Notes: a model not told the origin generated them from the letters alone. A DNA stretch of 21,672 bases from Acholeplasmatales bacterium (GCA_016288675.1 JAEELC010000026.1:1-21672), one strand, 5' to 3'. Positions 7,774 through 15,262 are shown, counted from the stretch's first letter. Translations and numbers: made by a program.

Positions 7774-8661
7774 ATGAAGTACATTGATTATACAGATTAT
7801 CTTAAACTTCCTTTTTATAAAAAGCCTTTCTATAAGACTATTCCACACTATGGTAGTGTAGAAGATGCTTATACTAAAAGACCTAAAAAGTGGATTTACA
7901 ATTTAGTGTTTACTTTAATTGTTGTTGCATTTCTTATTTGGTTTTCGCTTGACTTAAATTTCTTTGACTCTCTAGGACATGCTAACTGGGCAAAGTTTAA
8001 TAATATGATTAAGGGAATTTTTCATCCAAACTGGAAATATTTCTTTGGTCAAGGACATTTTAAATTTAAAGATAGTGTAATTTATCAAGTTGTAGAAACA
8101 TTTGCTATTGCATTTGTTGGTACAACAATTGCCTCAATTTTATCACTTCCATTTGGTTTCCTTGCAAGCCATAAGATGGTTGGTAAATGGGCTTTAATTT
8201 CAGAAACAATTTTAATTGTAATACGTACATTCCCTGAAATCTTATTAGGTTATATTATGCTTAAGGTTACAGGATTTGGTGCTGCTGCAGGTGTAATGGT
8301 ATTATCTGTTCACTCTATTGGTATGATTGGTAAGATGTATGCTGAACAATTAGATTTAGTATCAAATGATCCTCTTGAAGCTTTAGAGGCATGTGGTGCT
8401 GGATTTGCAACTAAGGTTAAACTTGGTGTTATTCCTCAAGTTAAACCTAATTTCTTATCAGTTATTCTATATCGTTTTGATTTAAATATTCGTACAGCTT
8501 CATTACTAGGTTTAGTTGGTGCTGGTGGTGTAGGTTATCCTATTTCTACATATGGTCAAAATGAACATTGGAATGAATTATCAGCTGTATTACTTGGTGT
8601 AATTATTCTTGTTATTGCTGTTGATCTTGTTTCATCTAAATTAAGAAAGAAATTAATCTAA
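7774..8661 (+). CDS. phnE2: Phosphonate-type ABC transporter permease 2 (PhnE family)
   Basis: This is the second channel half, homologous in layout to the preceding gene: a long N-terminal cytoplasmic region, about six membrane segments, the coupling motif E202-A-L-E-A-C-G-A (residues 202-209) with the downstream V-I-P-Q-V-K-P, and V-G-A-G-G-V-G near the C-terminus. The ribosome site AGAAGGAGAT lies within the last codons of permease 1. Its stop codon TAA overlaps by one base the ATG of the next gene, which indicates translational coupling to the P-loop kinase and a shared function or at least fixed co-expression. Confidence 0.9.
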   Translation: MKYIDYTDYLKLPFYKKPFYKTIPHYGSVEDAYTKRPKKWIYNLVFTLIVVAFLIWFSLDLNFFDSLGHANWAKFNNMIKGIFHPNWKYFFGQGHFKFKDSVIYQVVETFAIAFVGTTIASILSLPFGFLASHKMVGKWALISETILIVIRTFPEILLGYIMLKVTGFGAAAGVMVLSVHSIGMIGKMYAEQLDLVSNDPLEALEACGAGFATKVKLGVIPQVKPNFLSVILYRFDLNIRTASLLGLVGAGGVGYPISTYGQNEHWNELSAVLLGVIILVIAVDLVSSKLRKKLI

Positions 8662-9125
8662 TGAATAAATTAATTATTTTAGCAGGTCTTCCTGGTACAG
8701 GAAAATCATATTACGAAAAAAATTATATTAAAGAAAAGCATATCACAATATCAAGTGATGAAACTCGTATTAAAATTACTGGCTCATATGATAAGATGTG
8801 CCCTGATATGAGTGTTGTTTATAATAAAATGATTGAAGATACAAATGCCTTATTTCTTGAAGGAAATAAGACAATTGTACTTGATTCAACTTTTTTAGAT
8901 GAAAAACGTAGAACATATTTCTTAGATAATATTAAAAATGCTGATTATATTGAATTAGTTTTACTTAAAGTATCTTTAGATACAGTTTTAGAACGTAACC
9001 ATAAGAGAATTAAATCAAAATGGGTTCCTGAAGATGTTATTAGAGAAATGGCTACTCGTTTTAAACGCCCTTGCGGAGAAGAAAAAAAACGTTATAATGA
9101 AATTAAAGAAATAAATTTTGAGTAG
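8661..9125 (+). CDS. Small P-loop kinase (AAA_33 / polynucleotide-kinase-like)
   Basis: This 154-residue cytoplasmic protein has Walker A G9-L-P-G-T-G-K-S16, a conserved S-S-D33-E-T-R36 that in this group contacts the phosphoryl acceptor (compare the D-x-x-R of T4 polynucleotide kinase and zeta-toxin-like kinases), an L-D-S-T strand near residue 75, and an L-E-R-N/K-R lid region rich in arginine. It transfers a phosphate from ATP to an unknown small molecule or nucleic acid. It starts in the stop codon of the second permease with no strong ribosome site of its own, so it depends on translational coupling. Adjacency to the importer suggests that it may act on the imported compound, by inference. 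It is not a recognisable PhnN (guanylate-kinase-like). Confidence 0.8.
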   Translation: MNKLIILAGLPGTGKSYYEKNYIKEKHITISSDETRIKITGSYDKMCPDMSVVYNKMIEDTNALFLEGNKTIVLDSTFLDEKRRTYFLDNIKNADYIELVLLKVSLDTVLERNHKRIKSKWVPEDVIREMATRFKRPCGEEKKRYNEIKEINFE

Positions 9126-9133
9126 GTGAGGCT

Positions 9134-9823
9134 ATGAAAGAATTAAAATTTTTAGGAGTTGGTTCTGCATTCAACTTAAAAGATGATAATAATAGTGCAT
9201 ATTATATTACTGATGACACATTTATTCTTCTTGATTGTGGAGATAGAATTGCTCGTAAAATTATTAACTATAATTTATTACAAGATGTTAAGAATGTTTT
9301 AATTCTAATAACTCATTTACATGCTGATCATATTTCTAGTTTAGAAACTTTAATAGATTATATTTATTTGTTGCGTAAAGATATCAACTGCAAGATTATT
9401 TATCCAGCAAAACAAGATTTAGAAACTATTTTAAATCTTGAAGCTACATATGAATTTGAAATACTTGATGATAAGAATATTAATGAATTTAATATTCGTG
9501 TTGAAGCTCTAGATGCTACACATATTCCAAATTCTTATTCATATTTAGTTTATACAAAAGATTTTAATTTCTATTACTCTGGTGATACTAATAAATTTAA
9601 TTTTAAAGCATTAGATGAATTAAAGAATAATAAGATAGATATGATTTATCATGAAGTAAGTTATCCTAATATTCCTGTTCATACATCTTTAGATGATTTA
9701 TGTGATGCAATTCCTTATGAATATAGAAATAAAGTAACTCTTATGCATTTTTCTGATGATAAGCTTAAAGAAGCTTCAAAAGAAAAAGGCTTTAATATAG
9801 CTTTAGAAGAACAATTCAAATAG
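9134..9823 (+). CDS. Metallo-beta-lactamase-fold hydrolase
   Basis: The 229-residue cytoplasmic protein carries the core metal motif H61-L-H63-A-D65-H66, the preceding L-L-D-C-G strand (D34), a middle histidine in D-A-T-H-I-P, a Y-Y-S-G-D-T metal-ligand aspartate and a late L-M-H-F histidine. This complete set supports a two-metal hydrolase. The N-terminal L-G-V-G-S-A and H-x-P-N-S-Y-S-Y elements resemble the RNase Z/PhnP-type phosphodiesterase branch more than beta-lactamases or glyoxalases. PhnP opens cyclic ribose phosphate in phosphonate breakdown, so its place as last gene of a PhnCDE-type operon is suggestive, but no C-P lyase gene is present. It starts 8 bases after the kinase gene with an AGGTGAGG site. 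Confidence 0.84.
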   Translation: MKELKFLGVGSAFNLKDDNNSAYYITDDTFILLDCGDRIARKIINYNLLQDVKNVLILITHLHADHISSLETLIDYIYLLRKDINCKIIYPAKQDLETILNLEATYEFEILDDKNINEFNIRVEALDATHIPNSYSYLVYTKDFNFYYSGDTNKFNFKALDELKNNKIDMIYHEVSYPNIPVHTSLDDLCDAIPYEYRNKVTLMHFSDDKLKEASKEKGFNIALEEQFK

Positions 9824-9848
9824 AAGACTGTAAGGTCTTCTTTTTTTC
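9822..9848 (+). terminator. Intrinsic terminator ending the importer operon
   Basis: A 7-bp stem AGAAGAC (9822-9828) / GTCTTCT (9835-9841) with a 6-base loop is followed by a run of T through 9847. It begins on the stop codon of the metallo-hydrolase gene and separates the importer operon from the dehydrogenase relative. Confidence 0.8.
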
Positions 9849-9897
9849 TATAAAAAGTTTATTTAACTGTTAACTTTTAATAATTTATTATCTTTTG

Positions 9898-9903
9898 TAT
9901 AAT
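9898..9903 (+). promoter_or_regulatory. Candidate -10 box before the dehydrogenase relative
   Basis: A perfect TATAAT lies 17 bases upstream of the ATG at 9921 with no clear -35 box at standard spacing (TTTTAA at 9875-9880). It follows the terminator of the previous operon, so a promoter must lie here. The leader would be only about 10-12 bases and carry little beyond the GGGTGAT ribosome site. Confidence 0.45.
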
Positions 9904-9920
9904 ATTAATAGGGTGATAAC

Positions 9921-10826
9921 ATGTTTAATAAATTAGTAATAATTGAAAAAGTTAATATGTTAGATAACGAAATTGATAAATTAAATAAATATGCTAATGA
10001 AGTTATCTATTATAAAGATATGCCTTTAAATGATGATGAAATTATAAATAGAATTAATGATGCTGATTGTGTTTTATTAAGTTATACAAGCCACATTAAT
10101 TCATATATTATGTCTAATTGTAAGAATATTAAATATATTGGTATGTGCTGCTCACTTTATGATAAAGAAAGTGCTAATGTCGATATAACATATGCAAATG
10201 AACATAATATTGTTGTTAAAGGTATTAGAGATTATGGAGATTTAGGAGTTATAGAATATATAATTCATGAATTAACAGAATTCCTAGAAGGATATAATGG
10301 CATATTTAAGTGGAGCGATGAGCCACAAGAAATATCAAGTCTTAAATGTGCTGTAATAGGACTTGGTACAAGTGGTACTTTAATTGCAAGAACATTAAAA
10401 TTATTTGGTGCTGATGTATGTTATTATTCACGTACTAGAAAAGAGAATTTAGAAAATGAAATAGGAATAAAATATGTATCTTTAAATGAAGCTGTTAAAA
10501 ATAGCGATGCAATTTTCTTAGCTTTAAATAAGAATGCGTTATTACTTCAAGAAGAACAATTTAAGCTAATGGAGGGTAAAAAGATATTATTTAATACTTC
10601 AATTGGACCGGGATTTGATGTTGTTTCTCTAAAAAAATGGTTAATGAACAAAAATCATTACTTCTTTGGTGACACTTTAAATACTATTGGAGATATTTCA
10701 TTATGGGAATTAGAAAACACTAAAACAATTTCAAGATCTAGTGGTGGTTCTACTAAACAAGCATTTATTAGACTTGGAGAAAAAGTTATTAAAAACATAG
10801 AGGAGTATATAAATGAGAGAAATTAA
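9921..10826 (+). CDS. D-2-hydroxyacid dehydrogenase-family protein lacking the catalytic triad
   Basis: The protein has the two-domain fold of NAD-dependent D-2-hydroxyacid dehydrogenases. A catalytic/lid domain spans about residues 1-100. A Rossmann domain follows, with G147-L-G-T-S-G152 and the basic Y-Y-S-R-T-R end of strand two, which hints at NADP rather than NAD. The catalytic arginine motif N-[TS]-[AS]-R-G appears as N225-T-S-I228-G, with isoleucine where arginine should be. The D-V-F-x-x-E-P segment reads D-T-L-N-T-I-G, and the catalytic histidine region (x-P-H) reads I-S-R-S-S. All three active-site residues are therefore absent. It may be a nucleotide-binding regulator or an enzyme with different chemistry. 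It has its own -10 box and overlaps the following DUF1653 gene by 14 bases. Confidence 0.82.
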   Translation: MFNKLVIIEKVNMLDNEIDKLNKYANEVIYYKDMPLNDDEIINRINDADCVLLSYTSHINSYIMSNCKNIKYIGMCCSLYDKESANVDITYANEHNIVVKGIRDYGDLGVIEYIIHELTEFLEGYNGIFKWSDEPQEISSLKCAVIGLGTSGTLIARTLKLFGADVCYYSRTRKENLENEIGIKYVSLNEAVKNSDAIFLALNKNALLLQEEQFKLMEGKKILFNTSIGPGFDVVSLKKWLMNKNHYFFGDTLNTIGDISLWELENTKTISRSSGGSTKQAFIRLGEKVIKNIEEYINERN

Positions 10827-11064
10827 ATTAAATCATATTTACAAGCATTTTAAAGGTAATTTATACTTAGTTATTGATATAGCAAAAGATTCTGAAACTA
10901 AAAAAGATATGGTCGTATATAGAAGATTATATAGTGATAATTCATTATGGGTAAGACCATTAGAAATGTTTTTATCTGAAGTTGATCATAATAAGTATCC
11001 TAATGTTACCCAAAAGTATAGGTTTGAAGAGGTTGAATTAGAAGATAAATCTTTATATTTCTAA
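10813..11064 (+). CDS. DUF1653 domain protein, 83 aa
   Basis: A small cytoplasmic protein matching the DUF1653 pattern: [11 protein letters not shown] near the N-terminus, S-E-T-x-x-x-M-V-V-Y-R-x-L-Y, then L-W-V-R-P-L-E-M-F. The family is a short beta-rich domain of unknown function. It is often found alone or with unrelated partners in bacteria, so its neighbourhood says little. Its ATG lies inside the end of the upstream gene with a GAGGAG site there, so it is translated from the same message. The 25 C-terminal residues after the domain are acidic. No terminator is visible after it. Confidence 0.82.
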   Translation: MREIKLNHIYKHFKGNLYLVIDIAKDSETKKDMVVYRRLYSDNSLWVRPLEMFLSEVDHNKYPNVTQKYRFEEVELEDKSLYF

Positions 11065-11122
11065 CATATGGAAGAAATGTGAATTACTGGGCGTTTTTAT
11101 TATAATCTTCTAATTAATAAGT

Positions 11123-11128
11123 TATAAT
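11123..11128 (+). promoter_or_regulatory. Candidate -10 box before the ABC/FtsX exporter gene
   Basis: A perfect TATAAT lies 26 bases before the ATG at 11154. A second TATAAT copy is at 11101-11106. Neither has a good -35 hexamer at 16-18 bases. The 89-base gap after the DUF1653 gene holds nothing else recognisable, and transcription may also read in from upstream since I see no terminator there. Confidence 0.35.
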
Positions 11129-11153
11129 ATAGAAAAAGTTTGAGGTGTATAAT

Positions 11154-13877
11154 ATGTTAAGACTTGTTAATATTAAAAAGCGTTATAAAGTAGCTGATAC
11201 ATATGTTGAAGCTTTAAAAGGTATTAACTTATCTTTTAGAAAAAGTGAATTTGTTTCTATTCTTGGCCCTTCAGGATGTGGTAAGACAACAACATTAAAT
11301 ATTGTTGGTGGTCTTGATAAATACACAAGTGGAGATTTATTCATCAATGGTAAGTCAACTAAAAATTTCAATGGTCATGACTGGGATGTATATAGAAATC
11401 ATAGAGTTGGTTTCATTTTTCAAAGCTATAATTTAATTCCTCATCAAACGATTTTAGAAAATGTTTCATTAGCATTAACTATTGCTGGTGTTTCTAAAAA
11501 AGAAAGAGAAGAACGTGCTAAGAAGGCTTTAGACCAAGTTGGTTTAAAAGGACAATATAATAAGCATGCTAATCAATTATCTGGTGGACAATGTCAAAGA
11601 GTTGCTATTGCACGTGCATTAGTTAATGAGCCTGAAATTCTACTTGCTGATGAGCCTACAGGTGCACTTGATACTAAAACAAGTGTACAAATTATGGATT
11701 TGATCAAAAAAATAAGTCAAGATAAGCTTGTTATTATGGTTACTCATAATCCAGAACTTGCTGAAAAATATTCAAACCGTATTATTAATTTACTTGATGG
11801 TGAGGTTGTTAATGATTCTAATCCTTATTTAGAGGATGAGGAAAAGCAAGAAAGCTTTGCACCTATTTTAAATGAAAAAGCTAAAATGAGCTGGTGGACT
11901 GCATTTAAATTATCTGGAAAGAATTTATTAACTAAAAAGAGTAGAACAGCCCTTGTTTCTATTGCAGGTTCCATTGGTATTATTGGAGTTGCTTCGGTAT
12001 TATCTATATCAACTGGTGTTAATGATTATATTACATCGATGCAAGATGATATGTTATCAGGTAATCCTATTCAAGTAAGTGAGTCTACTTATGATTTATC
12101 TACAATTACTAAATTAATGACTCCTCAAGAAAAGAAAGATGTACTTGATAAGATTGTTATGGGTGAAGTTAATGTTGATCACACTTTAGATCAAATTTTA
12201 TCTACAATTTCAACTACAGAATCATTCTCAATTAAAAATGATATTACTGATGAATATCTAGAATTTCTTGAAGCAATGCCTAAAGAATATTATGCTGATA
12301 TGAGCTATACATATGGATATGAATTAGGTAATAATATTTATACAAATATTCAAATGGCTGGTGAAACAAGCGAAAGAAAGCTTTCATTTAATTCTATTAT
12401 AGAAAATTATCAATCCGTTTTATCTACTGTTGATGGTATTGGTAAATATTCTGAATATGTAACATCATTAGTTAATGCTGTACATCAATTACCTGCTCAT
12501 AATGATTATATTTTAAATCAATATGATATTGTTACAGGACATCTACCTACTTCAACTGAAGAAGTTTTACTTGTTGTAAATAAAGAAGATAAATTAGCAG
12601 ATTTAGCTCTTGCTGAACTTGGATATTTTTCACAAGATGAATTTGTACAATATGCTAAGAATTCTAAAGCTATCTCTAGTGGTACTGCTGAGGCTAGCCA
12701 TAGTGGAGATATTTCTTCATTTAGTTATGATACTATTTTAGGACATGAAATGTATTATTTACCTACTAAATATGCATATACATTTACAGGATACACTACT
12801 AAAATTAATGGACAAGAGCAAGAAATTCCTTATCCACAATTTAAATATAATAATGAATTAACAGATACAACAAATACCTTAAAATTAAAAATTTCAGGTA
12901 TTGTAAAAGCTAAAGAAAATGTTAATTATGGTTGTCTAACTACAGGTTTATACTATACTGAAGCTTTATCAAAGAAATTCTATAATGATACATTAGAAGA
13001 TATTGAAGATGCTACAAGTAGGAAGCCTACTTTCTCAGCTACTGTTAAAGCTGCTGGAAGTTTAACAAATAGCCAGTCTATGAAAGTTTGTACATATAAT
13101 TATTCATTTTATGATTATACTAATAATAAAATGGTTGATAATGAAACAGGATATATAGGACAAACAAATTCTATGACTAGTATGCTAAGTTCTATGGATA
13201 CAACAGGAGCATTAAGTGAATTGCATGGTAATGCTGGTAAATCTATATCACTGCGTTATATTGGTGGAGAGAAGAATCCTACTAATGTAAATATTTATCC
13301 TAAGAGCTTTGATGAGAAGAATGAAGTAACAGATTATTTGGATAAATGGAATGATAGTGATTATGAATTTGTAACAAGCGATAATCGTACACTTTCTTAT
13401 AAAGATAGAAGTAAGGTAACATATACTGATAATGTAGGTGTGATAATTGCAATGGTTAGAACACTTATTAATATTGTTACAAGTGCATTAATTGCCTTTA
13501 CTGCATTATCATTAGTAGTATCTTGCTTTATGATTGCAATTATTACATATGTTTCAGTTATGGAGCGTGTAAAAGAAATTGGTGTAATTAGATCTCTTGG
13601 TGGTAGAAAGAAAGATGTTAATCATTTATTCAATGCTGAAACATTTATTATCGGAACTATTTCAGGTTTAATAGGTCTTATTGTTACTGGATTAATTGGA
13701 GCTATATTTAACATAATAATGTCTTCAGTTGCTGGAGTAAATGGTATTTCTACTTTATATCCATATCAAGTAATTATTATGCTATTATTATCAATATTCT
13801 TAACTGTAATTTCAGGTGCTATTCCAGCTCGTTCAGCAGCTAAGCAAGACCCTGTTAATGCATTAAGAAGCGAATAA
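11154..13877 (+). CDS. ABC transporter ATPase fused to FtsX/MacB-type permease
   Basis: One 907-residue protein holds a complete half-transporter of the MacB/LolD-LolC class, used for export or mechanical transmission rather than classic import. I place the start at ATG 11154, since the in-frame GTG at 11145 lies inside the TGAGGTG ribosome site. Residues 1-230 are the ATPase: Walker A G38-P-S-G-C-G-K-T-T46, signature L-S-G-G-Q-C, Walker B I-L-L-A-D-E-P-T-G-A-L-D. Membrane segment 1 lies at about 264-288, then an extracellular domain of about 470 residues, then three more segments (about 765-893) with the FtsX signature E-R-V-K-E-I-G-V-I-R-S-L-G. The large ectodomain has no recognisable motif. 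Two copies would form the working dimer. The substrate is unknown (peptide antibiotics or cell-surface factors are typical). Confidence 0.9.
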   Translation: MLRLVNIKKRYKVADTYVEALKGINLSFRKSEFVSILGPSGCGKTTTLNIVGGLDKYTSGDLFINGKSTKNFNGHDWDVYRNHRVGFIFQSYNLIPHQTILENVSLALTIAGVSKKEREERAKKALDQVGLKGQYNKHANQLSGGQCQRVAIARALVNEPEILLADEPTGALDTKTSVQIMDLIKKISQDKLVIMVTHNPELAEKYSNRIINLLDGEVVNDSNPYLEDEEKQESFAPILNEKAKMSWWTAFKLSGKNLLTKKSRTALVSIAGSIGIIGVASVLSISTGVNDYITSMQDDMLSGNPIQVSESTYDLSTITKLMTPQEKKDVLDKIVMGEVNVDHTLDQILSTISTTESFSIKNDITDEYLEFLEAMPKEYYADMSYTYGYELGNNIYTNIQMAGETSERKLSFNSIIENYQSVLSTVDGIGKYSEYVTSLVNAVHQLPAHNDYILNQYDIVTGHLPTSTEEVLLVVNKEDKLADLALAELGYFSQDEFVQYAKNSKAISSGTAEASHSGDISSFSYDTILGHEMYYLPTKYAYTFTGYTTKINGQEQEIPYPQFKYNNELTDTTNTLKLKISGIVKAKENVNYGCLTTGLYYTEALSKKFYNDTLEDIEDATSRKPTFSATVKAAGSLTNSQSMKVCTYNYSFYDYTNNKMVDNETGYIGQTNSMTSMLSSMDTTGALSELHGNAGKSISLRYIGGEKNPTNVNIYPKSFDEKNEVTDYLDKWNDSDYEFVTSDNRTLSYKDRSKVTYTDNVGVIIAMVRTLINIVTSALIAFTALSLVVSCFMIAIITYVSVMERVKEIGVIRSLGGRKKDVNHLFNAETFIIGTISGLIGLIVTGLIGAIFNIIMSSVAGVNGISTLYPYQVIIMLLLSIFLTVISGAIPARSAAKQDPVNALRSE

Positions 13878-13883
13878 AATATG

Positions 13884-13926
13884 AAAGATAGAAGAACTAA
13901 TTTATAGTTTATTCTATCTTTTTTAT
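13884..13926 (+). terminator. Intrinsic terminator after the ABC/FtsX gene
   Basis: A 10-bp stem AAAGATAGAA (13884-13893) / TTCTATCTTT (13912-13921) encloses a possible inner stem AACTA/TAGTT and runs into TTTTATTTTT. It isolates the exporter gene from the tRNA unit. Confidence 0.78.
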
Positions 13927-13974
13927 TTTTACTTTAAAATACAAAAAAATAATCGAATTATATGAAAAAACTCC

Positions 13975-14003
13975 TTGACTAAAGGTATATCTTGAACTAT
14001 AAT
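13975..14003 (+). promoter_or_regulatory. Strong promoter of tRNA-Cys
   Basis: TTGACT (13975-13980) and TATAAT (13998-14003) with an ideal 17-base spacer are one base short of the sigma-A consensus. The tRNA begins 19 bases after the -10 box, leaving a short 5' leader for RNase P removal. Confidence 0.85.
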
Positions 14004-14021
14004 AAAAAGGCAATCAAATAT

Positions 14022-14095
14022 GGCCCTGTAGCCAAGTGGTAAGGCACGGCACTGCAACTGCCCGATCGTTGGTTCGAATCTGACCGGGGCCTCCA
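14022..14095 (+). tRNA. trnC: tRNA-Cys (anticodon GCA)
   Basis: The 74 bases fold as a cloverleaf. The acceptor stem GGCCCTG pairs with CGGGGCC (one T-G pair). The D arm is GCC-AAGTGGTAA-GGC. The anticodon loop CTGCAAC has GCA at 14054-14056. The T arm GTTGG-TTCGAAT-CTGAC has two G-T pairs. The discriminator is T, as in Cys tRNAs, and the 3' CCA is encoded. The first anticodon-stem pair would be C-C, a mild irregularity; the other four pairs are good. It stands alone between its own promoter and terminator. Confidence 0.95.
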
Positions 14096-14109
14096 TATTT
14101 TGTACAATC

Positions 14110-14134
14110 AAGGAACTTTATGTTCCTTTTTTTT
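14110..14134 (+). terminator. Intrinsic terminator of tRNA-Cys
   Basis: A 7-bp stem AAGGAAC (14110-14116) / GTTCCTT (14122-14128) with a 5-base loop and eight T residues follows 14 bases after the tRNA 3' end. Confidence 0.85.
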
Positions 14135-14135
14135 A

Positions 14136-14164
14136 TTGAAAAATGTGATTAAGTAAGATAAAAT
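14136..14164 (+). promoter_or_regulatory. Promoter of the YccF-family gene
   Basis: TTGAAA (14136-14141) and TAAAAT (14159-14164) have a 17-base spacer. The -10 box overlaps an in-frame ATG at 14163, so that ATG cannot be in the message from this promoter. This supports the start at 14187. Confidence 0.65.
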
Positions 14165-14186
14165 GATTAAAAAAAGGAGAATTTAT

Positions 14187-14558
14187 ATGAAATTATTAGG
14201 AAATATTTTGTGGCTTATTTTTGGAGGTCTTGTTTCAGGAATAGTAAGCTATATAATTGGATTATTATGTTGTATTACAGTTGTTTTAATGCCAATTGGA
14301 CTTCAATTCTTTAAAATAGGTAGCTTTTTCTTTTTGCCAATGGGTAAAGAGGTAGTTAATAAATCTGCAAAGACAGGTAAGACATTATTAAATGTTTTAT
14401 GGGCAATATTATTTGGATGGGAAATTGCACTTGGTTATGCAGTTTCTGGATTATTATTATGTATAACAATAATTGGAATTCCATTTGGATTACAATATTT
14501 TAAACTTACAAAATTCGCACTTGTACCATTAGGGCATGATTTTAAGCAAAAAAAATAA
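14187..14558 (+). CDS. yccF: YccF-family small membrane protein
   Basis: A 123-residue membrane protein with the tandem YccF domain architecture: an N-terminal L-L-G-N-I-L-W-L-I-F-G-G, then C-C-I-T-V-V-L-M-P-I-G-L-Q-F-F-K, a linker, and a second copy with N-V-L-W-A-I-L-F-G-W and C-I-T-I-I-G-I-P-F-G-L-Q-Y-F-K. The repeated G-x-P-x-G-L-Q-x-F-K motif marks the family. Function is not established. I use the ATG at 14187 with an AAAGGAGA site, because the earlier in-frame ATG overlaps the promoter and has no ribosome site. It is monocistronic and convergent with the TetR-family gene. Confidence 0.86.
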   Translation: MKLLGNILWLIFGGLVSGIVSYIIGLLCCITVVLMPIGLQFFKIGSFFFLPMGKEVVNKSAKTGKTLLNVLWAILFGWEIALGYAVSGLLLCITIIGIPFGLQYFKLTKFALVPLGHDFKQKK

Positions 14559-14580
14559 AACGCGTTTGCGTTTTATTTTT
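14551..14580. terminator. Bidirectional terminator between convergent genes
   Basis: A 13-bp AT-flanked inverted repeat AAAAATAAAACGC (14551-14563) / GCGTTTTATTTTT (14568-14580) with a 4-base loop provides a GC-capped stem and a T-run on both strands. It overlaps the 3' ends of both yccF and the TetR-family gene, whose stop codon lies in the right arm. Confidence 0.8.
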
Positions 14581-15097
14581 TGTTTTTACTTATTTCTAAC
14601 AATTCAGTACGTCTTTTGAAAAATTCTGCTGTCATTTTAGCCATTTCTTCTGGAGTATCTTTACCATTTCTAAGACTCCATAAAGATAACAATGAAGACA
14701 TGATTGATACTTGAATATCGTTAAGATAATAATCATAAGTATTGTTTAAATCTTTATTTGTTGAAAAAGCTTCATTTAATATATATTTACAATTTTTTGA
14801 TATTAAATATATGAAATCAATGTGTCCTTTCCAAAATGTAAAGAACGCTAATAGTTTATCAGACATTGTTTCTCTAAATTTCTCATATTCAGAAACAAAT
14901 ACTGATAATTTCCATGAAAGTACATCAGTTATTGAATCAAATAAACGATAAAATGTCATTCTTGAAACTTGTGATTCGTTTGCAATATCTGAAATTGAAA
15001 TAGAATTTATTGGCTTATCTTCTAATATTGTACGCAATGCATGATAAATAAATTCTGCTGATTTTAAGCTTCTTTTGTCTGTCTTAACATGATACAT
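14573..15097 (-). CDS. TetR/AcrR-family transcriptional regulator
   Basis: This 174-residue protein has an N-terminal TetR-type DNA-binding domain: helix-turn-helix I-S-I-S-D-I-A-N-E-S-Q-V-S-R-M-T-F-Y-R-L-F (about residues 34-54), followed by D-S-I-T-D-V-L at the start of helix 4. The C-terminal ligand domain is aromatic-rich and short. In layout it resembles the DhaS-like branch that controls dihydroxyacetone use, but the specific identity is not certain. It is the only minus-strand gene and is divergent from glpK, with a 198-base shared upstream region that holds its extended -10 promoter. The context suggests control of glpK and perhaps of itself. Its ATG has an AGGTGATG site. Confidence 0.83.
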   Translation of the reverse strand: MYHVKTDKRSLKSAEFIYHALRTILEDKPINSISISDIANESQVSRMTFYRLFDSITDVLSWKLSVFVSEYEKFRETMSDKLLAFFTFWKGHIDFIYLISKNCKYILNEAFSTNKDLNNTYDYYLNDIQVSIMSSLLSLWSLRNGKDTPEEMAKMTAEFFKRRTELLEISKNKK

Positions 15098-15124
15098 ATT
15101 TCATCACCTGTATATTATGTTACT

Positions 15125-15153
15125 ATTGTATCATAAAATGAAGTTTTTTTAAA
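15125..15153 (-). promoter_or_regulatory. Promoter of the TetR-family gene (minus strand)
   Basis: Read on the minus strand there is TTTAAA (15148-15153) as -35 and TACAAT (15125-15130) as -10, with a 17-base spacer and a TGA extended -10 directly before the hexamer. It starts transcription about 20 bases before the gene's ATG. Confidence 0.55.
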
Positions 15154-15182
15154 TACTTGTCAATATATTTGTTGTTTAATTT

Positions 15183-15261
15183 TTATAAAACATAAACTGA
15201 GGATTATTTTTATATATCGATTATTATTTATTCTTTTTTTATCATCTGTTTTGTTTTATAA
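15183..15261. repeat. Distant 10-bp inverted repeat in the tetR-glpK intergenic region
   Basis: TTATAAAACA (15183-15192) and TGTTTTATAA (15252-15261) are exact inverted copies 59 bases apart. The right copy overlaps the glpK -10 box. They could be a pair of binding sites for the adjacent TetR-family protein, with looping between them. The sequence is very AT-rich, so chance is possible. Confidence 0.35.
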
Positions 15262-15262
15262 T
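15257..15262 (+). promoter_or_regulatory. Candidate glpK -10 box
   Basis: A perfect TATAAT sits 33 bases before the glpK ATG but has only a T-rich stretch in place of a -35 box. A good -10 with a poor -35 is consistent with an activator-dependent promoter. Confidence 0.5.

Noticed and set aside
8661..9125. PhnN ribose 1,5-bisphosphokinase
   Set aside because: The P-loop and S-S-D-x-x-R pattern fit polynucleotide-kinase-like proteins, not the guanylate-kinase-like fold of PhnN.
8661..9823. Zeta-type toxin with an antitoxin partner
   Set aside because: No small antitoxin-like gene is adjacent, and the kinase is translationally coupled to the transporter genes.
4921..10826. Phosphite uptake and oxidation system (PtxABC plus PtxD dehydrogenase)
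   Set aside because: The gene order importer then D-2-hydroxyacid dehydrogenase is tempting, but a terminator separates them and the dehydrogenase relative lacks the Arg, Glu and His that PtxD needs.
11145..11153. GTG at 11145 as start of the ABC/FtsX gene
   Set aside because: It lies inside the TGAGGTG ribosome site that correctly serves the ATG at 11154.
13929..14111. Minus-strand 60-codon open frame
   Set aside because: It covers the tRNA-Cys gene and its promoter in antisense; it is a shadow with no ribosome site of its own.
14163..14186. ATG at 14163 as start of the YccF-family gene
   Set aside because: It overlaps the -10 box of the gene's promoter and lacks a ribosome site; the ATG at 14187 has a strong one.
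14742..14951. Plus-strand 69-codon open frame
   Set aside because: It is antisense to the TetR-family gene, whose helix-turn-helix is clear on the minus strand.
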